A stretch of 64,000 nucleotides of DNA, from assembly GCA_026018925.1 (NCBI GenBank), contig JAKSZU010000323.1, forward strand, positions 1 through 64,000, read 5' to 3'. Position numbers and translations under genes: made by a program. Below are positions 12,401 to 25,100 of this stretch, in pieces. The stretch's first letter is position 1. Each line of letters opens with the position of its first letter. Below the pieces are notes generated by a model. That model did no database searches and was not told where the DNA came from. It worked only from the letters and a program-made list of their open reading frames with translations. Source of the stretch: Tupaia tana. Lineage: Eukaryota > Chordata > Mammalia > Scandentia > Tupaiidae.

Positions 12401-13792
12401 TCTGTCTCTCTCTGCTCCTGTCTCCTCATTTTTTTTTGGTAATTTTTCCTTTTTACGATTTTTTGAAAGGTAGAATTTCTCACTGGCTCTCAGGTCCATC
12501 TTTTGTTTTGTTAATAAGCCCTTCTGCTCCTTTCTCCCAGGCAGGAGAGTTGAGCCATTCTCTGAGAAGATTCCACATGGATAATGGGAACTAGATATTT
12601 CAGGCACAGGAGAAATGAAGATTTTCTACTCATAATTCAGCCTCCAGCAATCAAAGCTAGTGTGGTAGGGAGCCCCTCTGGCCTTCTATCCCTGTCCCTG
12701 TGTCTCTGAGGTCTCTGTCTCTCTCTGATCCTGTCTCCTCATTTTTTTTTTGGTAATTTTTCCTTTTTACGATTTTTTGAAAGGTAGAATTTCTCTCTGG
12801 CTCTCAGCTCCATCTTTTGTTTTGTTAATAAGCCCTTCTGCTCCTTTCTCCCAGGCAGGAGAGTTGAGCCATTCTCTGAGAAGATTCCACATGGATAATG
12901 GGAACTAGATATTTCAGGCACAGGAGAAATGAAGATTTTCTACTCATAATTCAGCCTCCAACAAGCAAAGCTAGTGTGGTAGGGAGCCCCTCTGGCCTTC
13001 TATCCCTGTCTCTGTGTCTCTGAGGTCTCTGTCTCTCTCTGCTCCTGTCTCCTCATATTTTTTTGGTAATTTTTCCTTTTTACGATTTTTTCAAGTGTAG
13101 AATTTCTCTCTGGCTATCAGCTCCGTCTTTTCTTTTGTTAATAAGCCCTTCTGCTCCTTTCTCCCAGGCAGGAGAGTTGAGCCATTCTCTCAGAAGATTC
13201 CACATGGATACTGGGAAGTAGATATTTCAGGCACAGGGGAAATGAAGATTTTCTAGTCATAATTCAGCCTCCAGCAAGCAAAGCTAGTGTGGTAGGGAGC
13301 CCCTGTGGCCTTCTATCCCTGTCTCTGTGTCTCTGACGTCTCTGTCTCTCTCTGCTCCTGTCTCCTCATATCTTTTTTGGTCATTTTTCCTTTTTACGAT
13401 TTTTTTAAAGGTAGAATTTCTCTCTGGCTCTCAGCTCAATCTTTTGTTTTGTTAATAAGTCCTTCTGCTCCTTTCTCCCAGGCAGGAGAGTTGAGCCATT
13501 CTCTGAGAAGTTTCCACATGGATACTGGGAACTAGATATTTCAGGCACAGGAGAAATGAAGATTTTCTACTCATAATTCCGCCTCCAGCAAGCAAAGCTA
13601 GTGTGGTAGGGAGCCCCTGTGGCCTTCTATCCCTGTCTCTGTGTCTCTGAGGTCTCTGTCTCTCTCTGCTCCTGTCTCCTCATTTTCTTTTTGGTAATTT
13701 TTCCTTTTTACGATTTTTTTAAAGGTAGAATTTCTCTCTGGCTCTCAGCTCCATATTTTGTTTTGTTAATAAGCCCTTCTGCTCCTTTCTCC
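9404..13792 (+). repeat. 13-monomer HOR, copy 3, expanded to 14 units
   Basis: Units start at 9404, 9718, 10032, 10346, 10659, 10972, 11285, 11598, 11911, 12225, 12538, 12852, 13165 and 13479. The first eight follow copy 2 at a 4074-4075 bp offset. From 12225 onward the offset becomes 4389 bp, so one monomer has been added around 11760-12070; it carries CATTTTATTTTTGG and GTTGAACCATT. The last unit no longer matches the GAAGCTTCC unit of copies 1 and 2. It instead resembles the unit at 16615, sharing the preceding CTCAATCTTT and TAATAAGTCC. Confidence 0.9.
11911..12224 (+). repeat. Extra monomer that turns the 13-mer into a 14-mer
   Basis: This unit has no counterpart between the 7523-type and 7836-type monomers of copy 2. 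It starts GAGTTGAACCATT, and the T tract just upstream of it reads CATTTTATTTTTGG. An equivalent unit occurs at 14419 within the following 8-monomer duplication, so the insertion predates that duplication. Confidence 0.85.
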
Positions 13793-16300
13793 CAGGCAGG
13801 AGAGTTGAGCCATTCTCTGAGAAGATTCCACATGGATACTGGGACATAGATATTTCAGGAACAGGAGAAATCAAAATTTTCTACTCATAATTCAGCCTCC
13901 AGCAAGCAAAGCTAGTGTTGTAGGGAGCCCCTCTGGCCTTCTATTACTGTCTCTGTGTCTCTGAGGTCTCTGTCTTTCTCTGCTCCTGTCTCCTCATATT
14001 TTTTTGGTAATTTTTCCTTTTTACGATATTTTGAAAGGTAGAATTACTCTCTGGCTCTCAGCTCCATGTTTTGTTTTGTTAATAAGCCCTTCTGCTCCTT
14101 TCTCCCAGGCAGGAGAGTTGAGCCATTCTCTGAGAAGATTCCACATGGATACTGGAACTAGATATTTCAGGCACAGGAGAAATGAAGATTTTCTACTCAT
14201 AATTCAGCCTCCAGCAAGCAAAGCTAGTGTGGTAGGGAGCCCCTCTGGCCTTCTATCCCTGTCTCTGTGTCTCTGAGTTCTCTGTCTCTCTCTGCTCCTG
14301 TCTCCTCATTTTATTTTTGGTAATTTTTCATTTTTACGATTTTTTGAAAGGTAGAATTTCTCTCTGGCTCTCAGCTCCATGTTTTGTTTTGTTAATAAGC
14401 CCTTCTGCTCCTTTCTCCCAGGCAGGAGAGTTGAACCATTCTCTGAGAAGATTCCACATGGATACTGGGAACTAGATATTTCAGGCACAGGAGAAATGAA
14501 GATTTTCTACTCATAATTCAGCCTCCAGCAAGCAAAGCTAGTGTGGTAGGGAGCCAATCTGGCCTTCTATTCCTGTCTCTGTGTCTTTGAGGTCTCTGTC
14601 TCTCTCCGCTCCGGTCTCCTCATTATTTTTTTGGTAATTTTTCCTTTTTACGATTTTTTGAAAGGTAGAATTTCTCTCTGGCTCTCAGCTCCATCTTTTG
14701 TTTTGTTAATAAGCCCTTCTGCTCCTTTCTCCCAGGCAGGAGAGTTGAGCCATTCTCTGAGAAGATTCCACATGGATACTGGGAACTAGATATTTCAGGC
14801 ACAGGAGAAATAAAGATTTTCAAGTCATAATTCAGCCTCCAGAAAGCAAAGCTAGTGTGGTAGGGAGCCCCTCTGGCCTTCTATCCCTGTCTCTGTGTCT
14901 CTGAGGTCTCTGTCTCTCTCTGCTCCTGTCTCCTCATTTTTTTTTTTGGTAATTTTTCCTTTTTACGATTTTTTGAAAGGTAGAATTTCTCACTGGCTCT
15001 CAGGTCCATCTTTTGTTTTGTTAATAAGCCCTTCTGCTCCTTTCTCCCAGGCAGGAGAGTTGAGCCATTCTCTGAGAAGATTCCACATGGATACTGGGAA
15101 CTAGATATTTCAGGCACAGGAGAAATGAAGATTTTCTACTCATAATTCAGCCTCCAGCAATCAAAGCTAGTGTGGTAGGGAGACCCTCTGGCCTTCTATC
15201 CCTGTCCCTGTGTCTCTGAGGTCTCTGTCTGTCTCTGATCCTGTCTCCTCATTTTTTTTTTGGTAATTTTTCCTTTTTACGATTTTTTGAAAGGTAGAAT
15301 TTCTCTCTGGCTCTCAGCTCCATCTTTTGTTTTGTTAATAAGCCCTTCTGCTCCTTTCTCCCAGGCAGGAGAGTTGAGCCATTCTCTGAGAAGATTCCAC
15401 ATGGATACTGGGAACTAGATATTTCAGGCACAGGAGAAATGAAGATTTTCTACTCATAATTCAGCCTCCAACAAGCAAAGCTAGTGTGGTAGGGAGCCCC
15501 TCTGGCCTTCTATCCCTGTCTCTGTGTCTCTGAGGTCTCTGTCTCTCTCTGCTCCTGTCTCCTCATATTTTTTTGGTAATTTTTCCTTTTTACGATTTTT
15601 TCAAGTGTAGAATTTCTCTCTGGCTATCAGCTCCGTCTTTTCTTTTGTTAATAAGCCCTTCTGCTCCTTTCTCCCAGGCAGGAGAGTTGAGCCATTCTCT
15701 CAGAAGATTCCACATGGATACTGGGAATTAGATATTTCAGGCACAGGGGAAATGAAGATTTTCTAGTCATAATTCAGCCTCCAGCAAGCAAAGCTAGTGT
15801 GGTAGGGAGCCCCTGTGGCCTTCTATCCCTGTCTCTGTGTCTCTGACGTCTCTGTCTCTCTCTGCTCCTGTCTCCTCATATCTTTTTTGGTCATTTTTCC
15901 TTTTTACGATTTTTTTAAAGGTAGAATTTCTCTCTGGCTCTCAGCTCCATCTTTTCTTTTGTTAATAAGCCCTTCTGCTCCTTTCTCCCAGGCAGGAGGG
16001 TTGAGCCATTCTCTGAGAAGCTTCCACATGGATACTGGGAACAAGATATTTCAGGCACAGGAGAAATGAAGATTTTCAACTCATAATTCAGCCTCCAGCA
16101 AGCAAAGCTAGTGTGGTAGGGAGCCCCTCTGGCCTTCTATCCCAGTCTCTGTGTCTCTGAGGTCTCTGTGTCTCTCTGCTTCTGTCTCCTCATTTTTTAT
16201 TTGGTAATTTTTCCTTTTTACGATTTTTTAAGGTAGAATTTCTCTGTGGCTCTCAGCTCCATCTTTTGTTTTGTTAAGAAGCACTTCTGCTCCTTTCTCC
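13793..16300 (+). repeat. 8-monomer segmental duplication of 11285-13430
   Basis: Units start at 13793, 14106, 14419, 14733, 15048, 15362, 15675 and 15989. They repeat units 11285 to about 13430 at an offset of 2508-2510 bp, including the GGGACATAG unit, the GGAACTAG short unit and the extra GAACCATT unit. The last unit (15989) reverts to the GAGGGTTGAGCC / GAAGCTTCC type seen at 5016 and 9090, so the right breakpoint does not coincide with the copied segment. This reads as one further unequal exchange on top of the 13/14-mer. Confidence 0.88.
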
Positions 16301-17239
16301 CAGGTAGGAGAGTTGAGCCATTCTCTGAGAAGATTCCACATGGATACTGGGAACTAGATATTTCAGGCACAGGAGAAATGAAGATTTTCTACTCATAATT
16401 CAGCCTCCAGCAAGCAAAGCTAGTGTGGTAGGGAGCCCCTCTGGCCTTCTATCCCTGTCTCTGTGTCTCTGACGTCTCTGTCTCTCTCTGCTCCTGTCTC
16501 CTCATTTTTTTTTTGGTAATTTTTCCTTTTTACGATTTTTTTAAAGGTAGAATTTCTCTCTGGCTCTCAGCTCAATCTTTTGTTTTGTTAATAAGTCCTT
16601 CTGCTCCTTTCTCCCAGGCAGGAGAGTTGAGCCATTCTCTGAGAAGTTTCCACATGGATACTTGGAAGTAGATATTTCAGGCACAGGAGAAATGAAGATT
16701 TTCTACTCATAATTCAGCCTCCAGCAAGCAAAGCTAGTGTGGTAGGGAGCCCCTCTGGACTTCTATCCCTGTCTCTGTGTCTCTGAGGATTCTGTCTCTC
16801 TCTGCTCCAGTCTCCTCTTTTTTTTGGGTAATTTTTCCTTTTTACGATTTTTTTAAAGGTAGAATTTCTCTCTGGCTCTCAGCTCCATATTTTGTTTTGT
16901 TAATAAGCCCTTCTGCTCCTTTCTCCCAGGCAGGAGAGTTGAGCCATTCTCTGAGAAGATTCCACATGGATACTGGGACCTAGATATTTTAGGAACAGGA
17001 GAAATCAAAATTTTCTACTCATAATTCAGCCTCCAGCAAGCAAAGCTAGTGTGGTAGGGAGCCCCTCTGGCCTTCTATCCCTGTCTCTGTGTCTCTGAGG
17101 TCTCTGTCTCTCTCTGCTCCTGTCTCCTCATTTTTTTTTGGTAATTTTTCCTTTTTACAATTTTTTTAAAGGTAGAATTTCTCTCTGGCTCTCAGCTCCA
17201 TCTTTTGTTTTGTTAATAAGCCCTTCTGCTCCTTTCTCC

Positions 17240-17363
17240 CAGGCAGGAGAGTTGAGCCATTCTCTGAGAAGATTCCACATGGATACTGGGAACTAGATAT
17301 TTCAGGCACAGGAGAAATGAAGATTTTCTACTCATAATTCAGCCTCCAACAAGCAAAGCTAGT
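17240..17363 (+). repeat. Truncated monomer, copy 1 (~124 bp)
   Basis: The unit begins normally and stops after GCTAGTGTGG. It joins directly to CAGGAGAGTTGAGCC at 17368 and has lost about 189 bp, including the CT tract, T tract, CpG and splice-like region. The two sides of the deletion are similar before joining (GGTAGGGAG against GGCAGGAGAG). That favours recombination between imperfect short homologies or slippage over a random break. Confidence 0.92.
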
Positions 17364-17479
17364 GTGGCAGGAGAGTTGAGCCATTCTCTGAGAAGTTTCC
17401 TCATGGAAACTGGGAACAAGATATTTCAGGGCACAGGAGAAATGAAGATTTTCTACTCATAATTCAGCCTCCAGCAAGC

Positions 17480-18100
17480 AAAGCTAGTGTGGTAGGGAGC
17501 CCCTCTGGCCTTCTATCCCTGTCTCTGTGTCTCTGAGATCTCTGTCTCTCTCTGCTCCTGTCTCCTCATTTTTTTTTGGTAATTTTTCCATTTTACGATT
17601 TTTTTAAAGGTAGAATTTCTCTCTGTCTCTCAGCTCCATCTTTTGTTTTGTTAATAAGCCCTTCTGCTCCTTTCTCCCAGGCAGGAGAGTTGAGCCATTC
17701 TCTGAGAAGATTCCACATGGATACTGGGAACTAGATATTTCAGGCACAGGAGAAATGAAGATTTTCTACTCATAATTCAGCCTCCAGCAAGCAAAGCTGG
17801 TGTGGTAGGGAGCCCCTCTGGCCTTCTATCCCTGTCTCTGTGTCTCTGAGGTCTCTGTCTCTCTCTGCTCCTGTCTCCTCATTTTTTTTGATAATTTTTC
17901 CTTTTTTACGATTTTTTGAAAGGTAGAATTTCTCTCTGGCTCTCAGCTCCATCTTTTGTTTTGTTAATAAGCCCTTCTTCTCCTTTCTCCCAGGCAGGAG
18001 AGTTGAACCATTCTCTGAAAAGATTCCCCATGGATACTGGGAACTGGATATTTCAGGCACAGGAGAAATGTAGATTTTCTACTCATAATTCAGCCTCCAG
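17480..18100 (+). repeat. Local duplication, left copy (pairs with 19045-19660)
   Basis: This stretch shares GAGATCTCTG, AGCTGGTGTGG, TTTGATAATTTTT, CTTCTTCTCC and GAAAAGATTCCCC with 19045-19660 at an offset of about 1563 bp (five monomers). The left and right edges are placed where these marker variants stop agreeing, so they are approximate. Confidence 0.8.
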
Positions 18101-19552
18101 CAAGCAAAGCTAGTGTGGTAGGGAGCCCCTCTGGCCTTCTATCCCTGTCTCTGTGTCTCTGAGGTCTCTGTCTCTCTCTGCTCCTGTCTCCTCATTTTTT
18201 TTTGGTAATTTTTCATTTTTACGATTTTTTTAAAGGTAGAATTTCTCTCTGGCTCTCAGCTCCATCTTTTGTTTTGTTAATAAGCCCTTCTGCTCTTTTT
18301 TCCCAGGCAGGAGAGTTGAGCCATTCTCTGAGAAGATTCCACATGGATACTGGGAACTAGATATTTCAGGCACAGGAGAAATGAAGATTTTCTACTCATA
18401 ATTCAGCCTCCAGCAAGCAAAGCTAGTGTGGTAGGGAGCCCCTCTGGCCTTCTATCCCTGTTTCTGTGTCTCTGACGTCTCTGTCTCTCTCTGCTCCTGT
18501 CTCCTCATTTTTTTTTGGTAATTTTTCATTTTTAAGATTTTTTTAAAGGTAGAATTTCTCTCTGGCTCTCAGCTCCATATGTTGTTTTGTTAATAAGCCC
18601 TTCTGCTCCTTTCTCCCAGGCAGGAGAGTTGAGCCATTCTCTGAGAAGATTCCACATGGATACTGGGAACTAGATATTTCAGGCACAGGAGAAATGAAGA
18701 TTTTCTACTCATAATTCAGCCTCCAGCAAGCAATGCTAGTGTGGTAGGAAGCCCCTGTGGCCTTCTATCCCTGTCTCTGTGTCTCTGAGGTCTCTGTCTC
18801 TCTCTGCTCCTGTCTCATCATTTTTTTTTGGTAATTTCTCCTTTTTACGATATTTTAAAGGTAGAATTTCTCTGTGGCTCTCAGCTCCATCTTTTGTTTT
18901 GTTAATAAGCCCTTCTGCTTCTTTCTCCCAGGCAGGAGAGTTGAGCCATTCTCTGAGAAGATTCCACATGGATACTGGGAACTAGATCTTTCAGGGACAG
19001 GAGAAATGAAGATTTTCTACTCATAATTCAGCCTCCAGCAAGCAAAGCTAGTGTGGTAGGGAGCCCCTCTGGCCTTCTATCCCTGTCTCTGTGTCTCTGA
19101 GATCTCTGTCTCTCTCTGCTCCTGTCTCCTCATTTTTTTTGGTAATTTTTCCTTTTTACGATTTTTTTAAAGGTAGAATTTCTCTCTTTCTCTCAGCTCC
19201 ATCTTTTGTTTTGTTAATAAGCCCTTCTGCTCCTTTCTCCCAGGCAGGAGAGTTGAGCCATTCTCTGAGAAGATTCCACATGGATACTGGGAACTAGATA
19301 TTTCAGGCACAGGAGAAATGAAGATTTTCTACTCATAATTCAGCCTCCAGCAAGCAAAGCTGGTGTGGTAGGGAGCCCCTCTGGCCTTCTATCCCTGTCT
19401 CTGTGTCTCTGAGGTCTCTGTCTCTCTCTGCTCCTGTCTCCTCATTTTTTTTGATAATTTTTCCTTTTTACGATTTTTTGAAAGGTAGAATTTCTCTCTG
19501 GCTCTCAGCTCCATCTTTTGTTTTGTTAATAAGCCCTTCTTCTCCTTTCTCC

Positions 19553-19677
19553 CAGGCAGGAGAGTTGAACCATTCTCTGAAAAGATTCCCCATGGATACT
19601 GGGAACTGGATATTTCAGGCACAGGAGAAATGTAGATTTTTCTACTCATAATTCAGCCTCCAACAAGCAAAGCTAGT
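19553..19677 (+). repeat. Truncated monomer, copy 2 (~125 bp)
   Basis: The GTGTGG|CAGGAGAG junction is the same as at 17366, and both are preceded by CCTCCAACAAGC. The left part, however, matches the unit at 17991 (GTTGAACCATT, GAAAAGATTCCCC, GAACTGGATA, AAATGTAGAT). It is therefore a hybrid of a 17991-type front and a 17240-type end. One extra T near 19640 makes it a base longer. The following unit carries GAAGTTTCC, as does the unit following copy 1. Confidence 0.9.
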
Positions 19678-20303
19678 GTGGCAGGAGAGTTGAGCCATTC
19701 TCTGAGAAGTTTCCACATGGATACTGGGAACTAGATATTTCAGGCACAGGAGAAATGAAGATTTTCTACTCATAATTCAGCCTCCAGCAAGCAAAGCTAG
19801 TGTGGTAGGGAGCCCCTGTGGCCCTCTATCCCTGTCTCTGTGTCTCTGAGGTCTCTGTCTCTCTCTGCTCATGTCTCCTCATTTTTTTTTGGTAATTTTT
19901 CCTTTTTACGATTTTTTTAAAGGTAGAATTTCTCTCTGGCTCTCAGCTCCATCTTTTGTTTTGTTAATAAGCCCTTCTGCCCCTTTCTCCCAGGCAGGAG
20001 AGTTGAGCCATTCTGTGAGAAGATTCCACATGGATACTTGGAACTAGATATTTCAGACACAGGAGAAATGAAGATTTTCTACTCCTAATTCAGCCTCCAG
20101 CAAGCAAAGCTAGTGTGGTAGGGAGCCCCTGTGGCCTTCTATCCCTGTCTCTGTGTCTCTGAGGTCTGTGTCTCTCTCTGCTCCTGTCTCCTCATTTTTT
20201 TTTGGTAATTTTTCCTTTTTACGATTTTTTTAAAGTTAGAATTTCTCTCTGGCTCTCAGCTCCATCTTTTGTTTTGTTAATAAGCCCTTCTGCTCCTTTC
20301 TCC

Positions 20304-22184
20304 CAGGCAGGAGAGTTGAGCCATTCTCTGAGAAGATTCCACATGGATACTTGGAACTAGATATTTCAGGCACAGGAGAAATGAAGATTTTCTACTCATA
20401 ATTCAGCCTCCAGCAAGCAAAGCTAGTGTGGTAGGGAGCCCCTGTGACCCTCTATCCCTGTCTCTGTGTCTCTGTGGTCTCTGTCTCTCTCTGCTCCTGT
20501 CTCCTCATTTTTTTTTGGTAATTTTTCCTTTTTACGATTTTTTTAAAGGTAGAATTTCTCTCTGGCTCTCAGCTCCATCTTTTGTTTTGTTAATAAGCCT
20601 TTCTGCCCCTTTCTCCCAGGCAGGAGAGTTGAGCCATTCTCTGAGAAGATTCCACATGGATACTGGGAACTAGATATTTCAGGCACAGGAGAAATGAAGA
20701 TTTTCTACTCCTAATTCAGCCTCCAGCAAGCAAAGCTAGTGTGGTAGGGAGCCCCTGTGGCCTTCTATCCCTGTCTCTGTGTCTCTGACGTCTCTGTCTC
20801 TCTCTGCTCCTGTCTCCTTATTTTCTTTTTGGTAATTTTTCCTTTTTACGTTTTTTTTAAAGGTAGAATTTCTCTCTGGCTCTCCGCTCCATCTTTTGCT
20901 TTGTTAATAAGCCCTTATGCTCCTTTCTCCCAGGCAGGAGTGTTGAGCCATTCTCTGAGAATATTCCACATGGAAACTGGGAAGTAGTTATTTCAGGAAC
21001 AGGAGAAATGAAGATTTTCTTCTCATAATTCAGCCTCCAGCAAGCAAAGCTAGTGTGGTAGGGAGCCCCGCTGGCCTTCTATCCCTGTCTCTGTGTCTCT
21101 CAGGTCTCTGTATCTCTCTCCTCCAGTCTCCTCTTTTTTTTTTGGTAATTTTTCCTTTTTACGATTTTTTTAAAGGTAGAATTTCTCTCTGGCTCTCAGC
21201 TCCATCTTTTGTTTTGTTAATAAGCCCTTCTTCTCCTTTCTCCCAGGCAGGAGTGTTGAGCCATTCTCTGAGAAGATTCCAGATGGATACTGGGAATTAG
21301 ATATTTCAGGCACAGGAGAAATGAAGATTTTCTCCTCATAATTCAGCCTCCAGCAAGCAAAGCTAGTGTGGTAGGGAGCCCCTGTGGCCCTCTATCCCTG
21401 TCTCTGTGTCTCTGAGGTCTCTGTCTCTCTCTGCTCCTGTCTCCTAATTTTTTTTTGGTAATTTTTCCTTTTTACGATTTTTTTAAAGGTAGAATTTCTC
21501 TCTGGCTCTCAGCTCCATCTTTTGTTTTGTTAATAAGCCCTTCTGCCCCTTTCTCCCAGGCAGGAGAGTTGAGCCATTCTCTGAGAAGATTCCACATGGA
21601 TACTGGGAACTAGATATTTCAGGCACAGGAGAAATGAAGATTTTCTACTCATAATTCAGCCTCCAGCAAGCAAAGCTAGTGTGGTAGGGAGCCCCTGTGG
21701 CCTTCTATCCCTGTCTCTGTGTCTCTGAGGTCTCTGTCTCTCTCTGCTCCTGTCTCCTCATTTTCTTTTTGGTAATTTTTCCTTTTTACGTTTTTTTTAA
21801 AGGTAGAATTTCTCTCTGGCTCTCCGCTCCATCTTTTGCTTTGTTAATAAGCCCTTATGCTCCTTTCTCCCAGGCAGGAGTGTTGAGCCATTCTCTGAGA
21901 ATATTCCACATGGATACTGGGAAGTAGATATTTCAGGCACAGGAGAAATGAAGATTTTCTACTCATAATTCAGCCTCCAGCAAGCAAAGCTAGTGTGGTA
22001 GGGAGCCCCTGTGGCCTTCTATCCCTGTCTCTGTGTCTCTGAGGTCTCTGTCTCTCTCTGCTCCTGTCTCCTCATTTTCTTTTTGGTAATTTTTCCTTTT
22101 TACGTTTTTTTTAAAGGTAGAATTTCTCTCTGGCTCTCCGCTCCATCTTTTGCTTTGTTAATAAGCCCTTATGCTCCTTTCTCC
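20304..22184 (+). repeat. Monomers leading into the 12-mer HOR
   Basis: Units start at 20304, 20617, 20931, 21244, 21557 and 21871. A TACGTTTTTTTT / CTCCGCTCC variant with GCCCTTATGC occurs in three of these units and again in the 22185 and 25954 contexts. The stretches around 21697-21927 and 22011-22241 are nearly identical at 314 bp, so this monomer has duplicated in place. The unit at 21244 carries GAGTGTTG with CCAGATGG and is preceded by GTATCTCTCTCCTCC, the same pair of markers seen at 22499, 24068 and 26267. Confidence 0.8.
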
Positions 22185-25100
22185 CAGGCAGGAGTGTTGA
22201 GCCATTCTCTGAGAATATTCCACATGGATACTGGGAAGTAGATATTTCAGGCACAGGAGAAATGAAGATTTTCTACTCATAATTCAGCCTCCAGCAAGCA
22301 AAGCTAGTGTGGTAGGGAGCCCCGCTGGCCTTCTATCCCTGTCTCTGTGTCTCTGAGGTCTCTGTATCTCTCTCCTCCAGTCTCCTCATTTTTTTTTTGG
22401 TAATTTTTCCTTTTTACGATTTTTTTAAAGGTTGAATTTCTCTCTGGCTCTCAGCTCCATCTTTTGTTTTGTTAATAAGCCCTTCTTCTCCTTTCTCCCA
22501 GGCAGGAGTGTTGAGCCATTCTCTGAGAAGATTCCAGATGGATACTGGGAATTAGATATTTCAGGCACAGGAGAAATGAAGATTTTCTCCTCATAATTCA
22601 GCCTCCAGCAATCAAAGCTAGTGTGGTAGGGAGCCCCTCTGGCCTTCTATTACTCTCTCTGTGTCTCTGAGGTCTCTGTCTCTCTCTGCTCCAGTCTCCT
22701 CATTTTTTTTGGTAGTTTTTCCTTTTTACGATTTTTTGAAAGGTAGAATTTCTCTCTGGCTCTCAGCTCCATATGTTGTTTTGTTAATAAGCACTTCTGT
22801 TCCTTTCTCCCAGGCAGGAGAGTTGAGCCATTCTCTGAGAAGATTCCACATGGATACTGGGAACTAGATATTTCAGGCACAGGAGAAATGAAGATTTTCT
22901 ACTCATAATTCAGCCTCCAGCAAGCAAAGCTTGTGTGGTAGGGAGCCCCTGTGGCCTTCTATCCCTCTCTCTGTGTCTCTGAGGCCTCTGTCTCTCTCTG
23001 CTCCTGTCTCCTCATTTTTTTTTTGGTAATTTTTCCTTTTTACGATTTTTTTAAAGGTAGAATTTCTCTCTGGCTCTCAGCTCCATCTTTTGTTTTGTTA
23101 ATAAGCCCTTCTGCTCCTTTCTCCCAGGCAGGAGAGTTGAGCCATTCTCTGAGAAGGTTCCACATGGATACTGGGAACTAGATATTTCAGGCACAGGAGA
23201 AATGAAGATTTTCTACTCATAATTCAGCCTCCAGCAAGCAAAGCTAGTGTGGTAGGGAGCCCCTCTGGCCTTCTATCCCTGTCTCTGTGCCTCTGAGGTC
23301 TCTGTCTCTCTCTGCTCCTGTCTCCTCATAATTTTTTTGGTAATTTTTCCTTTTTACGATTTTTCTAAAGGTAGAATTTCTCTCTGGCTCTCAGCTCCAT
23401 CTTTTGTTTTGTTAATAAGCCCTTTTGCTTCTTTCTCCCAGGCAGGAGAGTTGAGCCAATCTCTGAGAAGTTTCCACATGGATACTGGGAACTAGATATT
23501 TCAGGCACAGGAGAAATGAAGATTTTCTACTCATAATTCAGCCTCCAGCAAGCAAAGCTATTGTGGTAGGGACCCCTCTGGCCTTCTATCCCTGTCTCTG
23601 TGTCTCTGAGGTCTCTGTATCTCCCTGCTCCGGTCTCCTCATTTTTTTGTGGTAATTTTTCCTTTTTACGATTTTTTTAAAGGTAGAATTTCTCTCTGGC
23701 TTTCAGCTCCATCTTTTGTTTTGTTAATAAGCCCTTCTGCTCCTTTCTCCGAGGCAGGAGAGTTGAGCCATTCTATGAGAAGATTCCACTTGGATACTGG
23801 GAACGAGATATTTCAGGCACAGGACAAATGAAGATTTTCTACTCATGATTCAGCCTCCAGCAAGCAAAGCTAGTGTGGTAGGGAGCCCCGCTGGCCTTCT
23901 ATCCCTGTCTCTGTGTCTCTGAGGTCTCTGTATCTCTCTCCTCCAGTCTCCTCATTTTTTTTTTTTTGGTAATTTTTCCTTTTTACGATTTTTTTAAAGG
24001 TTGAATTTCTCTCTGGCTCTCAGCTCCATCTTTTGTTTTGTTAATAAGCCCTTCTGCTCCTTTCTCCCAGGCAGGAGTGTTGAGCCATTCTCTGAGAAGA
24101 TTCCAGATGGATACTGGGAATTAGATATTTCAGGCACAGGAGAAATGAAGATTTTCTCCTCATAATTCAGCCTCCAGCAAGCAAAGCTAGTGTGGTAGGG
24201 AGCCCCTGTTGCCTTCTATTACTGTCTCTGTGTCTCTGAGGTCTCTGTCTCTCTCTGCTCCAGTCTCCTCATTTTTTTTTTGGTAGTTTTTCCTTTTTAC
24301 GATTTTTTGAAAGGTAGAATTTCTCTCTGGCTCTCAGGTCCATATGTTGTTTTGTTAATAAGCACTTCTGTTCCTTTCTCCCAGGCAGGAGAGTTGAGCC
24401 ATTCTCTGAGAAGATTCCACATGGATACTGGGAACTAGATATTTCAGGCACAGGAGAAATGAAGATTTTCTACTCATAATTCAGCCTCCAGCAAGCAAAG
24501 CTTGTGTGGTAGGGAGCCCCTGTGGCCTTCTATCCCTCTCTCTGTGTCTCTGAGGCCTCTGTCTCTCTCTGCTCCTGTCTCCTCATTTTTTTTTTGGTAA
24601 TTTTTCCTTTTTACGATTTTTTTAAAGGTAGAATTTCTCTCTGGCTCTCAGCTCCATCTTTTGTTTTGTTAATAAGCACTTCTGCTCCTTTCTCCCAGGC
24701 AGGAGAGTTGAGCCATTCTCTGAGAAGGTTCCACATGGATACTGGGAGCTAGATATTTCAGGCACAGGATAAATGAAGATTTTCTACTCATAATTCAGCC
24801 TCCAGCAAGCAAAGCTAGTGTGGTAGGGGGACCCTGTGGCCTTCTATCCCTGTCTCTGTGTCTCTGAGGTCTCTGTCTCTCTCTGCTCCGGTCTCCTCAT
24901 TTTTTTTTTGGTAATTTTTCCTTTTTCCGATTTTTTTAAAGGTAGAATTTCTCTCTGGCTCTCAGCTCCATCTTTTGTTTTGTTAATAAGCCCTTCTGCT
25001 CCTTTCTCCCAGGCAGGAGAGTTGAGCCATTCTCTGAGAAGATTCCACATGGATACTGGGAACTGGATATTTCAGGCACAGGAGAAATGAAGATTTTCTA

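Larger units (their letters stand above)
16301..20303 (+). repeat. Irregular satellite block with truncated monomers
   Basis: Units start at 16301, 16615, 16927, 17240 (truncated), 17364, 17678, 17991, 18304, 18617, 18929, 19241, 19553 (truncated), 19678 and 19991. No long-period HOR holds here. The units at 16615 and 16927 resemble 13479 and 13793 at a ten-unit offset, linking this block to the 13-mer on its left. A five-unit offset (1562-1563 bp) relates about 17480-18100 to 19045-19660. The unit at 16301 has CAGGTAGGAG in place of the usual start motif. Confidence 0.85.

Noticed and set aside
17770..18060. Longest open frame (96 codons, - strand) and its many 60-90 codon relatives in other units, lysine-rich
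   Set aside because: It is the reverse complement of the same CT/T-rich monomer part in each unit. Frames close within about one monomer, vary with T-tract length, and 313 is not a multiple of three. The lysines come from the complement of T tracts. No start context, domain or conservation pattern of a protein is visible.
23955..23967. 13-T run as a poly(A) tail of a retroposed element on the - strand
   Set aside because: It sits at the ordinary T-tract position of the monomer and is just its longest allele. No element or target duplication adjoins it.
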